From assembly GCA_017535325.1 (NCBI GenBank), contig JAFXUC010000063.1, positions 1-64,000 on the forward strand: a stretch of 64,000 nucleotides of DNA, written 5' to 3'. Position numbers and translations under genes: made by a program. Each line of letters opens with the position of its first letter. Positions within the stretch are counted from its first letter, which is position 1. The notes beneath the pieces were generated by a model. It ran no database searches. It had not been told where the DNA came from and saw only the letters and a program-made list of their open reading frames with translations. This document shows, piece by piece, positions 33,801-41,884 of the stretch. Origin of the DNA: Bacteroidales bacterium. Its GTDB lineage: Bacteria > Bacteroidota > Bacteroidia > Bacteroidales > UBA3824.

Positions 33801-35284
33801 ACTGCAAGCGGTGTATCGTTACCCATTGCGGCAACGGGTTCAGCACCTGTTGTACACATTGGGATAACAGTTTTTTCGATGTCTTCGCCTGAAAAGCCGA
33901 AATTAACGAGTTTGCGTTCAAAATCAGGCACTTCGTTGCTGACTTTACGTCCGGATTTAAGGTTTTCGAGTTGTATTCTGTTGGTATTGAGCCAAGTTTT
34001 ATACGGGTGTTCCTGCGAAAGTTGCTTTTTGAGTTCGCCGTCGTAATAGATTTTGCCTTCCTGAGTGTCAATCATAATGATTTTTCCGGGTTGAAGGCGA
34101 CCTTTTTCGCTAATTTGTGAGGGTTCAAAATCCATAACGCCAGTCTCCGAGGCAACAACCATCATGCCGTTGTTTGTGATGACATAACGCGAGGGTCGAA
34201 GTCCGTTTCTATCCAACATTCCGCCTGCAAATCTGCCGTCTGAAAAGAGCAGCGCAGCCGGTCCGTCCCACGGCTCCATAAGGATTGAGTGGTACTCGTA
34301 AAAGGCTTTAAGTTCGTCGCTTATTGGGTTTTTATCGTTGAAACTTTCGGGGACCAAAATCGCCATTGCGTGCGGCAATGACATTCCCGAATTTACGAAA
34401 AATTCAAACACGTTGTCAAGAGATGCAGAGTCGGACATGTTAGGCGTTACAATCGGGCGTAAATCCTTGATGTTGCCGAGTTTGCCTGACGATAGAACGC
34501 TTTCGCGGGCTTTCATCCAGTTACGGTTTCCGCGGATAGTGTTAATTTCGCCGTTATGACACAACATTCTGAAAGGCTGTGCGAGTTTCCATTCAGGGAA
34601 AGTGTTGGTTGAAAAACGCGAGTGAACAAGTGCAAGTCCGCTTGTGAGATATTCGTTTGAAAGGTCTGTATAATATTCCCTTAACTGCATTGAAGTCAGC
34701 ATACCTTTAAATACTATGGACTTACTTGAAAGGGAAACAACATAAAAATCAGGGTCAGAAATTCTGTTTTCAACGCGCTTACGGATTTTATAAAGTACGC
34801 TTTCAAATTCCGGCACTTTATCGTCGGAAACGCCCGTGATAAAGATTTGACGGATGTCGGGTTCGGTCATTTTAGCACCTTCGCCTAAACATTCCGAATT
34901 AACGGGGACGTTTCTAAGGTGCATAAGGTTAAGACCTTCTTTTTCAATCTCTTCGATAAAGATTTTGAGAATTTCGCCCTGACGTGCATTGTCTTTTGGC
35001 AGGAAAATGAGACCTGTTCCGTATTTACCTTTTTCGGGTACGGGAATACCTTGAAGGAGGATAAATTCGTGCGGGATTTGAAGAAGGATTCCCGCGCCGT
35101 CGCCGGTTTTTCCGTCGGAGCCTTCCGCGCCGCGGTGCATCATGTTTTCGAGGACTTTAAGAGCGTTGTCCACGAGTTCATGAGATTTGTTGCCGTGAAT
35201 GTTCACAACCATTCCGACACCACAGGCATCGTGTTCGTTTTCAGGGTTATAAAGCCCTTGAATATTCGGTTTCTTTCTTTGCAT
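30812..35284 (-). CDS. gltB: Glutamate synthase large subunit
   Basis: The protein has 1490 aa from ATG 35284 ([24 protein letters not shown]); an ATG 33 nt upstream is possible. The Cys of DACGVG is expected to become the N-terminal nucleophile after removal of a short propeptide. The class II amidotransferase domain (to about 410) is followed by the central domain, the FMN-binding synthase domain ([30 protein letters not shown]), the 3Fe-4S motif [21 protein letters not shown] and the C-terminal beta-helix ([21 protein letters not shown]). With GltD it converts 2-oxoglutarate and glutamine to two glutamates. Confidence 0.96.
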   Translation of the reverse strand: [1490 protein letters not shown]

Positions 35285-35307
35285 AACAGTTGATTTTTTT
35301 AACTGCG

Positions 35308-35315
35308 CAAAGTTC
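35308..35315 (-). promoter_or_regulatory. Candidate -7 element (GAACTTTG) for gltB
   Basis: The minus strand reads TTGAACTTTGCGC 24 nt upstream of the gltB ATG. It lacks the leading TA of the consensus but sits correctly relative to the ACGTAAAA motifs, which lie about 30, 63 and 86 nt further upstream. Confidence 0.4.
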
Positions 35316-35332
35316 AATATTCTTGATGAATT

Positions 35333-35400
35333 TTACCGTAAAAAAAACACGTAAATTGGATAAAGGTTTTACGTAAAATTTTATAAGGGTTTTACGTAAG
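35333..35400. promoter_or_regulatory. Cluster of TTTTACGTAA-type motifs upstream of gltB
   Basis: TTTTACCGTAAA (from 35332), CACGTAAA (35349-35356), TTTTACGTAA (35367-35376) and TTTTACGTAA (35390-35399) occur within 70 bp; the two exact copies are 23 bp apart. Similar motifs flank the promoters of the P-II/amt cluster and glnN. They are candidate operators for a nitrogen regulator, but may also affect the divergent dapF gene. Confidence 0.5.
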
Positions 35401-35459
35401 GGAAATTACGGATTTTCCTTAATATAAACGCCTGACATTTTTAGTAAAAAAATCTTCCG

Positions 35460-35467
35460 TATTTTTG
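35460..35467 (+). promoter_or_regulatory. -7 element (TATTTTTG) for dapF
   Basis: TATTTTTG lies 26 nt upstream of the dapF ATG and matches TAnnTTTG. Confidence 0.5.
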
Positions 35468-35492
35468 CGTTTTCAAAAAAAAGAATAAGATT

Positions 35493-36296
35493 ATGAAAAT
35501 ACCTTTTATAAAAATGCAGGGTGCGGGCAACGATTACGTTTATATCGACTGCTTTGAGACTCCTTTTGAAACCCTGCCTGAAATCTCCGCGCTCGCTAAA
35601 AAAATGAGCGACAGACATTTTGGAATCGGCAGCGACGGTCTGGTTTTGATAATGCCTTCTGACAACGGTTCGGAACTCAGAATGAGAATGTTTAATTCCG
35701 ACGGCTCTGAGGCGCAAATGTGCGGAAACGCTTCACGCTGCGTTGCAAAATACGCTTTTGACACGCAAAAAGTTAAAACCAAAGAATTTACTCTCCAAAC
35801 CAAAGCCGGACAAAAACAAATTCAAATCATTGATTCTGACACCGTTACGGTAAATATGGGAAAACCCGAAATCATCACGGAAGAGAATTTTTTAGAAATT
35901 TCAGGCGTAACGTACAGATATACAGCCGTTTCGATGGGAAATCCGCATTGCGTTATCTTTGTTGACGATGTTAAAAACTTTCCCGTAGAAACTGTCGGCA
36001 GACAAATCGAAATCCATAAAAACTTTCCCGAAAAAACCAACGTAGAATTTATAAAAGTAATTGACAATAAGACACTTGAAATGCGTGTCTGGGAGCGCGG
36101 CGCGGGTGAAACCTTAGCCTGCGGAACGGGTGCGTGCGCAAGCGGTGTCGCCTCTTTTATAAACGGCCGTTCAGAAAGAAACGTCCGTTTGAGGCTTTTG
36201 GGCGGCGATCTTCAAATCAACTGGTCGGAAAAGGACGGCTGCGTGTACATGACAGGCGGCGCAAAAATTGTTTTTAAAGGCGAATTTTATTATTAA
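35493..36296 (+). CDS. dapF: Diaminopimelate epimerase
   Basis: The protein has 267 aa and interconverts LL- and meso-diaminopimelate for lysine and peptidoglycan. The two catalytic cysteines lie in MCGNASRC (about residue 76) and ACGTGACASG (about 211). Substrate residues in the N-terminal QGAGNDYVYID motif are intact. It starts 6 nt before dapL, an arrangement that supplies the last two steps of the aminotransferase variant of the pathway. Confidence 0.96.
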   Translation: MKIPFIKMQGAGNDYVYIDCFETPFETLPEISALAKKMSDRHFGIGSDGLVLIMPSDNGSELRMRMFNSDGSEAQMCGNASRCVAKYAFDTQKVKTKEFTLQTKAGQKQIQIIDSDTVTVNMGKPEIITEENFLEISGVTYRYTAVSMGNPHCVIFVDDVKNFPVETVGRQIEIHKNFPEKTNVEFIKVIDNKTLEMRVWERGAGETLACGTGACASGVASFINGRSERNVRLRLLGGDLQINWSEKDGCVYMTGGAKIVFKGEFYY

Positions 36297-36302
36297 AAGA
36301 TT

Positions 36303-37487
36303 ATGATACAGATAAACGAAAACTTTACCAAACTTTCTGAAAGTTACCTTTTTACGGAAATAGCCCGCAGGGTTAAGGCTTATACGACAGAAAATCCGAA
36401 TGCGGACATTATAAAAATGGGAATCGGCGACGTTACCCTGCCGCTTCCGAAAGCCTGCATTGAAGCCATGCACAAGGCTGTTGACGAGATGTCTAAAAAA
36501 GAGACTTTCCGCGGTTACGGGCCTGAACAAGGCTATGAATTTTTGCAGGAAAAAATCCGCGATTTTGACTTTGCGACACGCGGCGTAAAAATTTCCAACG
36601 ACGAAATTTTCATTTCCGACGGCGCAAAATCCGACACAGGAAACATCACCGATATTTTGGGCGAAGGCAACACTATTGCTGTAACCGACCCTGTTTATCC
36701 CGTTTATGTGGACACCAACGTTATGGCAGGACGGCAAAACATTGTGTATATGCCTGTTACAAAAGAAAACGGTTTTGTTCCCGAACTGCCCAAAGAGGAC
36801 GTTTCTGTGCTTTATTTATGTTTTCCTAACAATCCGACGGGAACGGTTCTCAAAAAGGACGAGTTGAAAGTTTTTGTGGATTACGCCATCAAACACAAGG
36901 CGTTGATACTTTTTGACGCGGCATACGAGGCTTTCATAACCGAGGACAACGTGCCGCATTCCATTTACGAAATTGAAGGCGCAAAACAAGTGGCAATAGA
37001 GTTCAGGAGTTATTCAAAAACGGCGGGTTTTACGGGGACGAGATGTTCTTACACGGTTGTTCCGAAAGAGTGTACGGGTTATGACAAAAACGGCAAAGCC
37101 TTTCCGCTCAATCACTTTTGGAAACGCCGTCAGTGTACGAAATTCAACGGCACACCTTATATAATTCAGCGTGCAGCGGAGGCGATTTATACGCCGGAGG
37201 GTTCGTCGCAAGTTGTAGAAATTATTGATTATTATCTTAACAACGCCAAAATTATCCGCGAGGGTTTGACGAAAAAAGGTTTTGAAGTTTTCGGCGGCGT
37301 TAACTCACCGTATATCTGGCTGAAAACTCCCGAAAAAGATTCATGGAAGTTTTTTGACTATTTGCTGAAAGAAAAAAACATTGTTACCACACCGGGAGCG
37401 GGTTTCGGCAAATCAGGCGAAGGCTATATCCGTCTTACAGCTTTCAACACCAAGGAGAAGACCGTCGAGGCAATGGAGAGGATATAA
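36303..37487 (+). CDS. dapL: LL-diaminopimelate aminotransferase
   Basis: The protein has 394 aa, a class I/II PLP aminotransferase. The PLP lysine lies in [15 protein letters not shown], and upstream motifs ([32 protein letters not shown]) are those of DapL. It converts tetrahydrodipicolinate and glutamate directly to LL-diaminopimelate, bypassing the succinylase and acetylase branches. Pairing with dapF supports the call. A terminator lies 50 nt downstream. Confidence 0.95.
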   Translation: MIQINENFTKLSESYLFTEIARRVKAYTTENPNADIIKMGIGDVTLPLPKACIEAMHKAVDEMSKKETFRGYGPEQGYEFLQEKIRDFDFATRGVKISNDEIFISDGAKSDTGNITDILGEGNTIAVTDPVYPVYVDTNVMAGRQNIVYMPVTKENGFVPELPKEDVSVLYLCFPNNPTGTVLKKDELKVFVDYAIKHKALILFDAAYEAFITEDNVPHSIYEIEGAKQVAIEFRSYSKTAGFTGTRCSYTVVPKECTGYDKNGKAFPLNHFWKRRQCTKFNGTPYIIQRAAEAIYTPEGSSQVVEIIDYYLNNAKIIREGLTKKGFEVFGGVNSPYIWLKTPEKDSWKFFDYLLKEKNIVTTPGAGFGKSGEGYIRLTAFNTKEKTVEAMERI

Positions 37488-37492
37488 GAAAC

Positions 37493-37533
37493 ACGTAAAA
37501 AGGTTTTACGTTATTGACGTATTTTAGTTACGT
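37493..37533. promoter_or_regulatory. ACGTAAAA inverted repeat and further ACGT sites upstream of the porin-P-II-amt cluster
   Basis: ACGTAAAA (37493-37500) and TTTTACGT (37504-37511) form a perfect inverted repeat with a 3-nt spacer, followed by GACGTATTTT (37516-37525) and TTACGTTTT (37528-37536). The inverted repeat is centred 88 nt upstream of the -7 element at 37583, close to the spacing seen at gltB. The site lies before the dapL terminator. Confidence 0.5.
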
Positions 37534-37536
37534 TTT

Positions 37537-37569
37537 CCCCTTAAAGCAGTTTAAGGGGCTTTTTTTTTA
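37537..37569 (+). terminator. Intrinsic terminator after dapL
   Basis: CCCCTTAAA (37537-37545), loop GCAG, TTTAAGGGG (37550-37558), then C and nine T. This is a textbook intrinsic terminator for dapF-dapL. Confidence 0.9.
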
Positions 37570-37582
37570 TTTAAATCCCCCT

Positions 37583-37590
37583 TACCTTTG
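37583..37590 (+). promoter_or_regulatory. -7 element (TACCTTTG) for the outer-membrane protein gene
   Basis: TACCTTTG lies 37 nt upstream of ATG 37628, just downstream of the dapL terminator. Confidence 0.6.
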
Positions 37591-37627
37591 CATCGTAAAA
37601 TAAGTTAAACTAAAAAGTAAGAGAGAT

Positions 37628-38368
37628 ATGAAAAAACTTTTGTTTACGGCATTGTTCGCCGTGTCATTCTTTGGAGCGGCTGACGCTCAGGAAACAGAAA
37701 CAGAGGAAAGCCCTCTGACATTCAGTCTCGGTGTTTCATCGGGCGCAGTTTGGAGAGGCGCACAGTGCGCAGGTCTTAATTCTTCCGGCTCGGTAGATTT
37801 TGCGGCAGGCGGTTTTTCTGCCGGCGTTGAAGCGGTTTCCGCTATCGGCAAAGACGATTACACTGAGTTCGACCTTTATGCAGCGTATTCAATCAGCGGC
37901 GCGTTTGTCTCGCTTTATGATTACTGCTGGACAATGGACAAATTTGAATATTTCGGTCCGTACAAAGATTATCATTATCTTGAACTCGGTGTGGGTTATG
38001 ATTTTTCGGAGTTGACCGACGTGCCGCTTTCAGTATCGTTTAATATGATGCTCGCAGGCGCAAACAAAAAATTCAACGGCGACCAGGCTCATTCGTCTTA
38101 CCTCGAAATCTGTTACGCACCGTCTCTGTCAAACGGTCTTGACCTCGCATTCACTCTCGGCGCGGCAATCGAAAACAAGGACGCTGAGTTGATGTACACA
38201 AAAAAAGACGGCTTTAATGTCGCAGAAATTAAAATGGAACTTTCTAAAACTTACAACTTGAAAAACTTCTGCACCGTTACGCCATCGGCTGCAATTATCT
38301 GCAACCCTACCGGTCTTGAAGAGCACGGACTGACATTCTTTGTAGGCGGAGTAAGTTTCGGATTTTAG
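37628..38368 (+). CDS. Outer-membrane beta-barrel protein upstream of P-II/Amt
   Basis: The protein has 246 aa. It has a signal peptide (MKKLLFTALFAVSFFGAADA) followed by alternating strands throughout (SLGVSSGAVWRGAQCAG, YHYLELGVGYDFSEL) and a terminal Phe (GGVSFGF), typical of a small barrel. It resembles uncharacterised porin-like proteins of the TorF type. Its position before the P-II and ammonium-transporter genes suggests a nitrogen-linked outer-membrane channel, which is inference. Confidence 0.65.
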   Translation: MKKLLFTALFAVSFFGAADAQETETEESPLTFSLGVSSGAVWRGAQCAGLNSSGSVDFAAGGFSAGVEAVSAIGKDDYTEFDLYAAYSISGAFVSLYDYCWTMDKFEYFGPYKDYHYLELGVGYDFSELTDVPLSVSFNMMLAGANKKFNGDQAHSSYLEICYAPSLSNGLDLAFTLGAAIENKDAELMYTKKDGFNVAEIKMELSKTYNLKNFCTVTPSAAIICNPTGLEEHGLTFFVGGVSFGF

Positions 38369-38410
38369 ATTTTTTTTAGTCTAAAATGTAAAGTGTTAAT
38401 TAAAAATAGT

Positions 38411-38453
38411 AAAATACGTAATACACGTATAGGCAATAAGTAAAATTCGTAAC
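38411..38453. promoter_or_regulatory. ACGT-containing motifs before the P-II gene
   Basis: AAAATACGTAATA (38411-38423), CACGTATA (38424-38431) and AATTCGTAAC (about 38444-38453) precede ATG 38457. They resemble the ACGTAAAA sites at gltB and glnN but are weaker. No clear -7 element is visible here, so the gene may be read from the upstream promoter. Confidence 0.35.
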
Positions 38454-38456
38454 AAG

Positions 38457-38804
38457 ATGAAAAGAATTGAAGCAATTATCAGAAAAACGAAATTTGACGA
38501 AGTAAAAGAGGCTTTGTTGAGTTCGGACATTGACTGGTTTGAATACCACGACGTTCACGGTATCGGACAGTCAAGACAGGAAAGAATTTACCGTGGTGTT
38601 GTTTATAATACCGACATGATTGAAAGGGTGGCAATCACGATTGTCTGCCGCGATGTTATCGTCGAAAACACTATAAACGTAATCCTAAAAATCGCCAATA
38701 CGGGTCAAATCGGAGACGGACGTATATTTTTGAGCGACGTAATCGACTGTTGGTCAATCAGAACCGGCGAACACGGAGACACAGTTTTAAGAGACAAGAA
38801 ATAA
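38457..38804 (+). CDS. Nitrogen regulatory protein P-II
   Basis: The protein has 115 aa. The P-II signatures are present: KRIEAIIRKTKFDEVKEAL, YRGVVY at the end of the T-loop (Tyr50 aligns with the uridylylated Tyr51 of GlnB) and TGQIGDGRIF in the B-loop. The T-loop appears one residue shorter and more divergent than in GlnB, and Gln84 replaces the lysine of TGKIGDGK, which normally contacts ATP. P-II proteins read 2-oxoglutarate and ATP/ADP and block Amt when nitrogen is plentiful. Linkage to amt supports a GlnK-type role. Confidence 0.93.
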   Translation: MKRIEAIIRKTKFDEVKEALLSSDIDWFEYHDVHGIGQSRQERIYRGVVYNTDMIERVAITIVCRDVIVENTINVILKIANTGQIGDGRIFLSDVIDCWSIRTGEHGDTVLRDKK

Positions 38805-38876
38805 TTAACAATGTACAATTAACAATTGACAATGGACAATGAAAATAATTGTCAATTATCAATTATTAATTGTTAA
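38801..38876. repeat. AT-rich inverted repeat between the P-II and amt genes
   Basis: Imperfect arms of about 30 bp made of ATTAACAATT, ATTGACAAT and their complements (left arm 38803-38833, right arm 38846-38876) can fold into a long hairpin. The words match those of the gltD-asnB spacer at 29215-29290. Confidence 0.65.
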
Positions 38877-38895
38877 CTAAAAAATATAAAAGATC

Positions 38896-40140
38896 ATGGC
38901 AGGCATTTTATTAGATATACCTCCCGTAGTAGAGGAGGCAAAGGATTTTGTTAACGGTTTGGACACACTTTGGGTGTTGCTCGGCGCGATGTTGGTGTTT
39001 TGGATGCAGCCCGGCTTTGCACTTGTAGAGGCCGGTTTGACACGCGCAAAAAACACCGCTAACATTTTGATGAAGAATTTTTGCGACTTTATGTGCGGTT
39101 CGGTTTTGTACTGGATTGCGGGCTTTTCAATAATGTACGGAGCGGGCAGTGCGTTTATCGGCTGGGACGGTTTCTTCTTTATCGGCTCAGACTCCAACGT
39201 TCCGGCAGAAGCAACGTTTATTTTTCAGACGGTTTTCTGCGCAACGGCTGCGACAATCGTTTCCGGCGCGATGGCTGAAAGAACCAAATTCTCAATGTAC
39301 TTTGTTTATTCGATAGTTATCTCGCTGATAATCTATCCGATAGAAGGACACTGGTCTTGGGGCGGCGGCTGGCTCAGCGAACTTGGATTCCACGATTTTG
39401 CAGGTTCTACCGTTGTTCACCTTTGCGGCGGCGTTTTGGCTTTGGCAGGCGCAATCGTTTTAGGACCGAGAGTCGGCAAATATGACAAGAACGGCAAGTC
39501 AAAAGCAATCCCCGGACACAACTTAACACTCTGTGCATTAGGCGTTTTCTGCTTGTGGGTGGGCTGGTTCGGCTTCAACCCTTGTTCAACGGTTGCCGCA
39601 ACCGGTTTTGACAATGCGACAAGCATGTCTCACGTTTTTGTAACGACTAACATGGCGGCTGCAACTGGCGGTTTAGCGGCACTTGTTTACACATGGCTTA
39701 TTGACGGAAAACCGTCATTGTCAATGGTTTGCAACGGTATTTTGGCAGGTTTGGTCGGCATAACGGCAGGCTGCGATTGTGTTCCGGTTTGGGCGGCTGC
39801 GTTAATTGGTATTATCACTTCTGTTTTGATGTGTTTTTCGGTTTCGTTCCTTGATAAGAAATGCCACATTGACGACCCGGTCGGCGCAGTTTCGGTTCAC
39901 GGCGTTGGCGGTATAATCGGTACTGTTTTGACGGCAGTTTTCTGCGATTCAAAAATCAACGGCGTTGAAACAACGCTCGGCGTTCAGATACTCGGCGCGG
40001 TTACGGTTGCAGCGTTTGCGTTTGTTCTCGGCTTGTGCGTATTTCTCTTGATTAAGAAGACTCACGGTCTCAGAGTTGAACGCAGAATAGAAGAAGAAGG
40101 TCTTGACGTTTACGAACACGGCGAGGCTTGTTACAACTAA
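38896..40140 (+). CDS. amt: Ammonium transporter Amt
   Basis: The protein has 414 aa with eleven expected membrane helices. The pore twin histidines lie in FAGSTVVHLCGG and GAVSVHGVGG, and the Amt signature is DFAGSTVVH. It begins MAGILLDIPPVVEEAKDF with no obvious signal peptide. The C-terminus (HGLRVERRIEEEGLDVYEHGE) is the conserved tail through which Amt is gated, where GlnK-type P-II inserts its T-loop. It imports ammonium when external supply is low. A strong terminator follows. Confidence 0.96.
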   Translation: MAGILLDIPPVVEEAKDFVNGLDTLWVLLGAMLVFWMQPGFALVEAGLTRAKNTANILMKNFCDFMCGSVLYWIAGFSIMYGAGSAFIGWDGFFFIGSDSNVPAEATFIFQTVFCATAATIVSGAMAERTKFSMYFVYSIVISLIIYPIEGHWSWGGGWLSELGFHDFAGSTVVHLCGGVLALAGAIVLGPRVGKYDKNGKSKAIPGHNLTLCALGVFCLWVGWFGFNPCSTVAATGFDNATSMSHVFVTTNMAAATGGLAALVYTWLIDGKPSLSMVCNGILAGLVGITAGCDCVPVWAAALIGIITSVLMCFSVSFLDKKCHIDDPVGAVSVHGVGGIIGTVLTAVFCDSKINGVETTLGVQILGAVTVAAFAFVLGLCVFLLIKKTHGLRVERRIEEEGLDVYEHGEACYN

Positions 40141-40162
40141 AAAATGTTTGACACCAAATATA

Positions 40163-40199
40163 AAAGCGCAAAGGGATTTTTTCTCTTTGCGCTTTTTTT
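40163..40199 (+). terminator. Intrinsic terminator after amt
   Basis: AAAGCGCAAAG (40163-40173) and CTTTGCGCTTT (40185-40195) form an 11-bp stem followed by T's. Confidence 0.9.
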
Positions 40200-40215
40200 G
40201 TTTTAGAAAAAAATA

Positions 40216-40223
40216 TACCTTTG
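40216..40223 (+). promoter_or_regulatory. -7 element (TACCTTTG) for the carboxylesterase gene
   Basis: TACCTTTG matches the consensus 53 nt upstream of ATG 40277, immediately after the amt terminator. Confidence 0.55.
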
Positions 40224-40276
40224 TCCGAAAATTAAACAACTCACTTTTAATTATTATTTTTTTTTAAACCTAAACG

Positions 40277-41830
40277 ATGAAAAGACAATTTTTTACAGTG
40301 GCAGCGGCGGCGATATTGTTTGCAGGCTGTCAGGGTCAGCAGGCGCAACAAGCGCAACAACAAGCCGACCAAGCAAGGCAGGAAGCCGAGGCTGCGGCTC
40401 GTCCTATCCTAAACATTGAAGGCGGTAAGGTTCAAGGCGTACCAACAGAGACCGCCAATGTAGTAGTATTCCGCGGCATTCCTTACGCCGCACCGCCGAT
40501 TGGCGACCTCCGTTGGAAAGAACCTCAGCCCGTTGTGCCGTGGAATGGCGTGAAAGTGTGCGACAGGTTCGGACATCCGGGCTATCAGGCAGTACACTAT
40601 CCGGGCGGCTACACGACAGAATGGGGTTACGGTGCAGAATCACCTTACAGCGAAGACTGCCTTTACCTTAACGTTTGGACTCCGGCGGCCGGCAAAACAG
40701 ACGCAAAACTTCCCGTTGCTTTGTGGATTCACGGCGGCGGCTACCGCGAAGGCTGGGGCTCTGAACCCGAATTCGACGCTCAGGCTTGGGCTGAAAAAGG
40801 CGTAATCTTGGTTTCTATAAACTACCGTCTCGGCGTTTTCGGCTTTTTAACGCACCCCGAACTTACAGCCGAAAGTCCCCACAAAGTTTCAGGCAACTAC
40901 GGAATTCTTGACCAAATAGAATCGTTGAAATGGATTAAGAAAAATATAACACAATTTGGCGGCGACCCCGAAAACGTTATGATTTTCGGTCAGAGCGCGG
41001 GCGCAGGCAGCGTAAAGACGATTTGCGCGTCGCCTCTTGCAAAAGGTTTGTTTCAAAAGGCTGTCATAATGTCGGGCGGTGGCATGACGGTAAACTCACC
41101 GAAGGGCGCGGCTGCCGATGCCAATATGCGCAAAATTTTCCCCGTCTTGACGTTTGAAGAATCTCAGCAGCAAAACAAAACCGTACTTGACTGGGCAAAC
41201 ATCAAGACCCTTGAAGCAATGCGCAAAACTTCAACGGAGGTAATTTACACTGTCGGAACGATTTACAACCAGGTTACAAAAAAGAATGCTTACATGACGG
41301 CGATGCCGATAATCGACGGTTATTGCAACACTAAAAGTTTTGACGAGGCGGCTCAGGACGGCTCTCTTGCTGATGTTCCGTACATGATTGGTTACACGCT
41401 TGACGACCTCGGCGACATGGCTGACGGCATTGCAACTTTCTGTCTCAACCGCGAGGAAAAAGGTTCAAAGGCATGGGCATACGAGTTTGCACGTCCGCTT
41501 CCTGACGACGGCTCTCACCCCGAAGACTATTTGAAAGGTGCTTTTCATTCGTCTGACTTGTGGTATGTTTTCAAATCGTTGCAGCATTGTTGGAGACCGT
41601 GGACTAAGGGCGACTGGGATTTGTCAGAAAAAATGCTGACGGCTTGGACGAACTTCGCAAAATTCAACAATCCCAACGGCGCACAAGACGGCGACTGGAA
41701 ACCTTACACCAAAGACAACGCCAAGTTTCAACTTTTCAAACTTGACGCCCAAGACAAAGAGAACACCGAAATGGGTGATCCCATCAAGTCCACACGTCCG
41801 AGTCAATGGGGCATGGGCGCACCAAAATAG
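40277..41830 (+). CDS. Type B carboxylesterase lipoprotein
   Basis: The protein has 517 aa. Lipobox LFAGC places the lipidated Cys at 18, followed by a Gln/Ala-rich linker (QGQQAQQAQQQADQARQEAEA). The alpha/beta hydrolase contains FRGIPYAAPPIG, EDCLYLNVWTP, the oxyanion loop IHGGGY, and catalytic Ser in FGQSAGAGS. The catalytic His is probably in the GAFHSSDLWYVF segment. Such esterases cleave acyl or feruloyl esters, often from plant material. The substrate cannot be read here. Confidence 0.88.
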   Translation: MKRQFFTVAAAAILFAGCQGQQAQQAQQQADQARQEAEAAARPILNIEGGKVQGVPTETANVVVFRGIPYAAPPIGDLRWKEPQPVVPWNGVKVCDRFGHPGYQAVHYPGGYTTEWGYGAESPYSEDCLYLNVWTPAAGKTDAKLPVALWIHGGGYREGWGSEPEFDAQAWAEKGVILVSINYRLGVFGFLTHPELTAESPHKVSGNYGILDQIESLKWIKKNITQFGGDPENVMIFGQSAGAGSVKTICASPLAKGLFQKAVIMSGGGMTVNSPKGAAADANMRKIFPVLTFEESQQQNKTVLDWANIKTLEAMRKTSTEVIYTVGTIYNQVTKKNAYMTAMPIIDGYCNTKSFDEAAQDGSLADVPYMIGYTLDDLGDMADGIATFCLNREEKGSKAWAYEFARPLPDDGSHPEDYLKGAFHSSDLWYVFKSLQHCWRPWTKGDWDLSEKMLTAWTNFAKFNNPNGAQDGDWKPYTKDNAKFQLFKLDAQDKENTEMGDPIKSTRPSQWGMGAPK

Positions 41831-41846
41831 AATTTTTTTGAATTTC

Positions 41847-41880
41847 AACACCTTCTCTAAAAACGGGAAGGTGTTTTTTT
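41847..41880. terminator. Terminator between the carboxylesterase and the Fic remnant
   Basis: AACACCTTC (41847-41855) and GAAGGTGTT (41867-41875) flank an 11-nt loop and are followed by T7 on the plus strand. It mainly serves the esterase gene. Confidence 0.85.
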
Positions 41881-41884
41881 GTTT

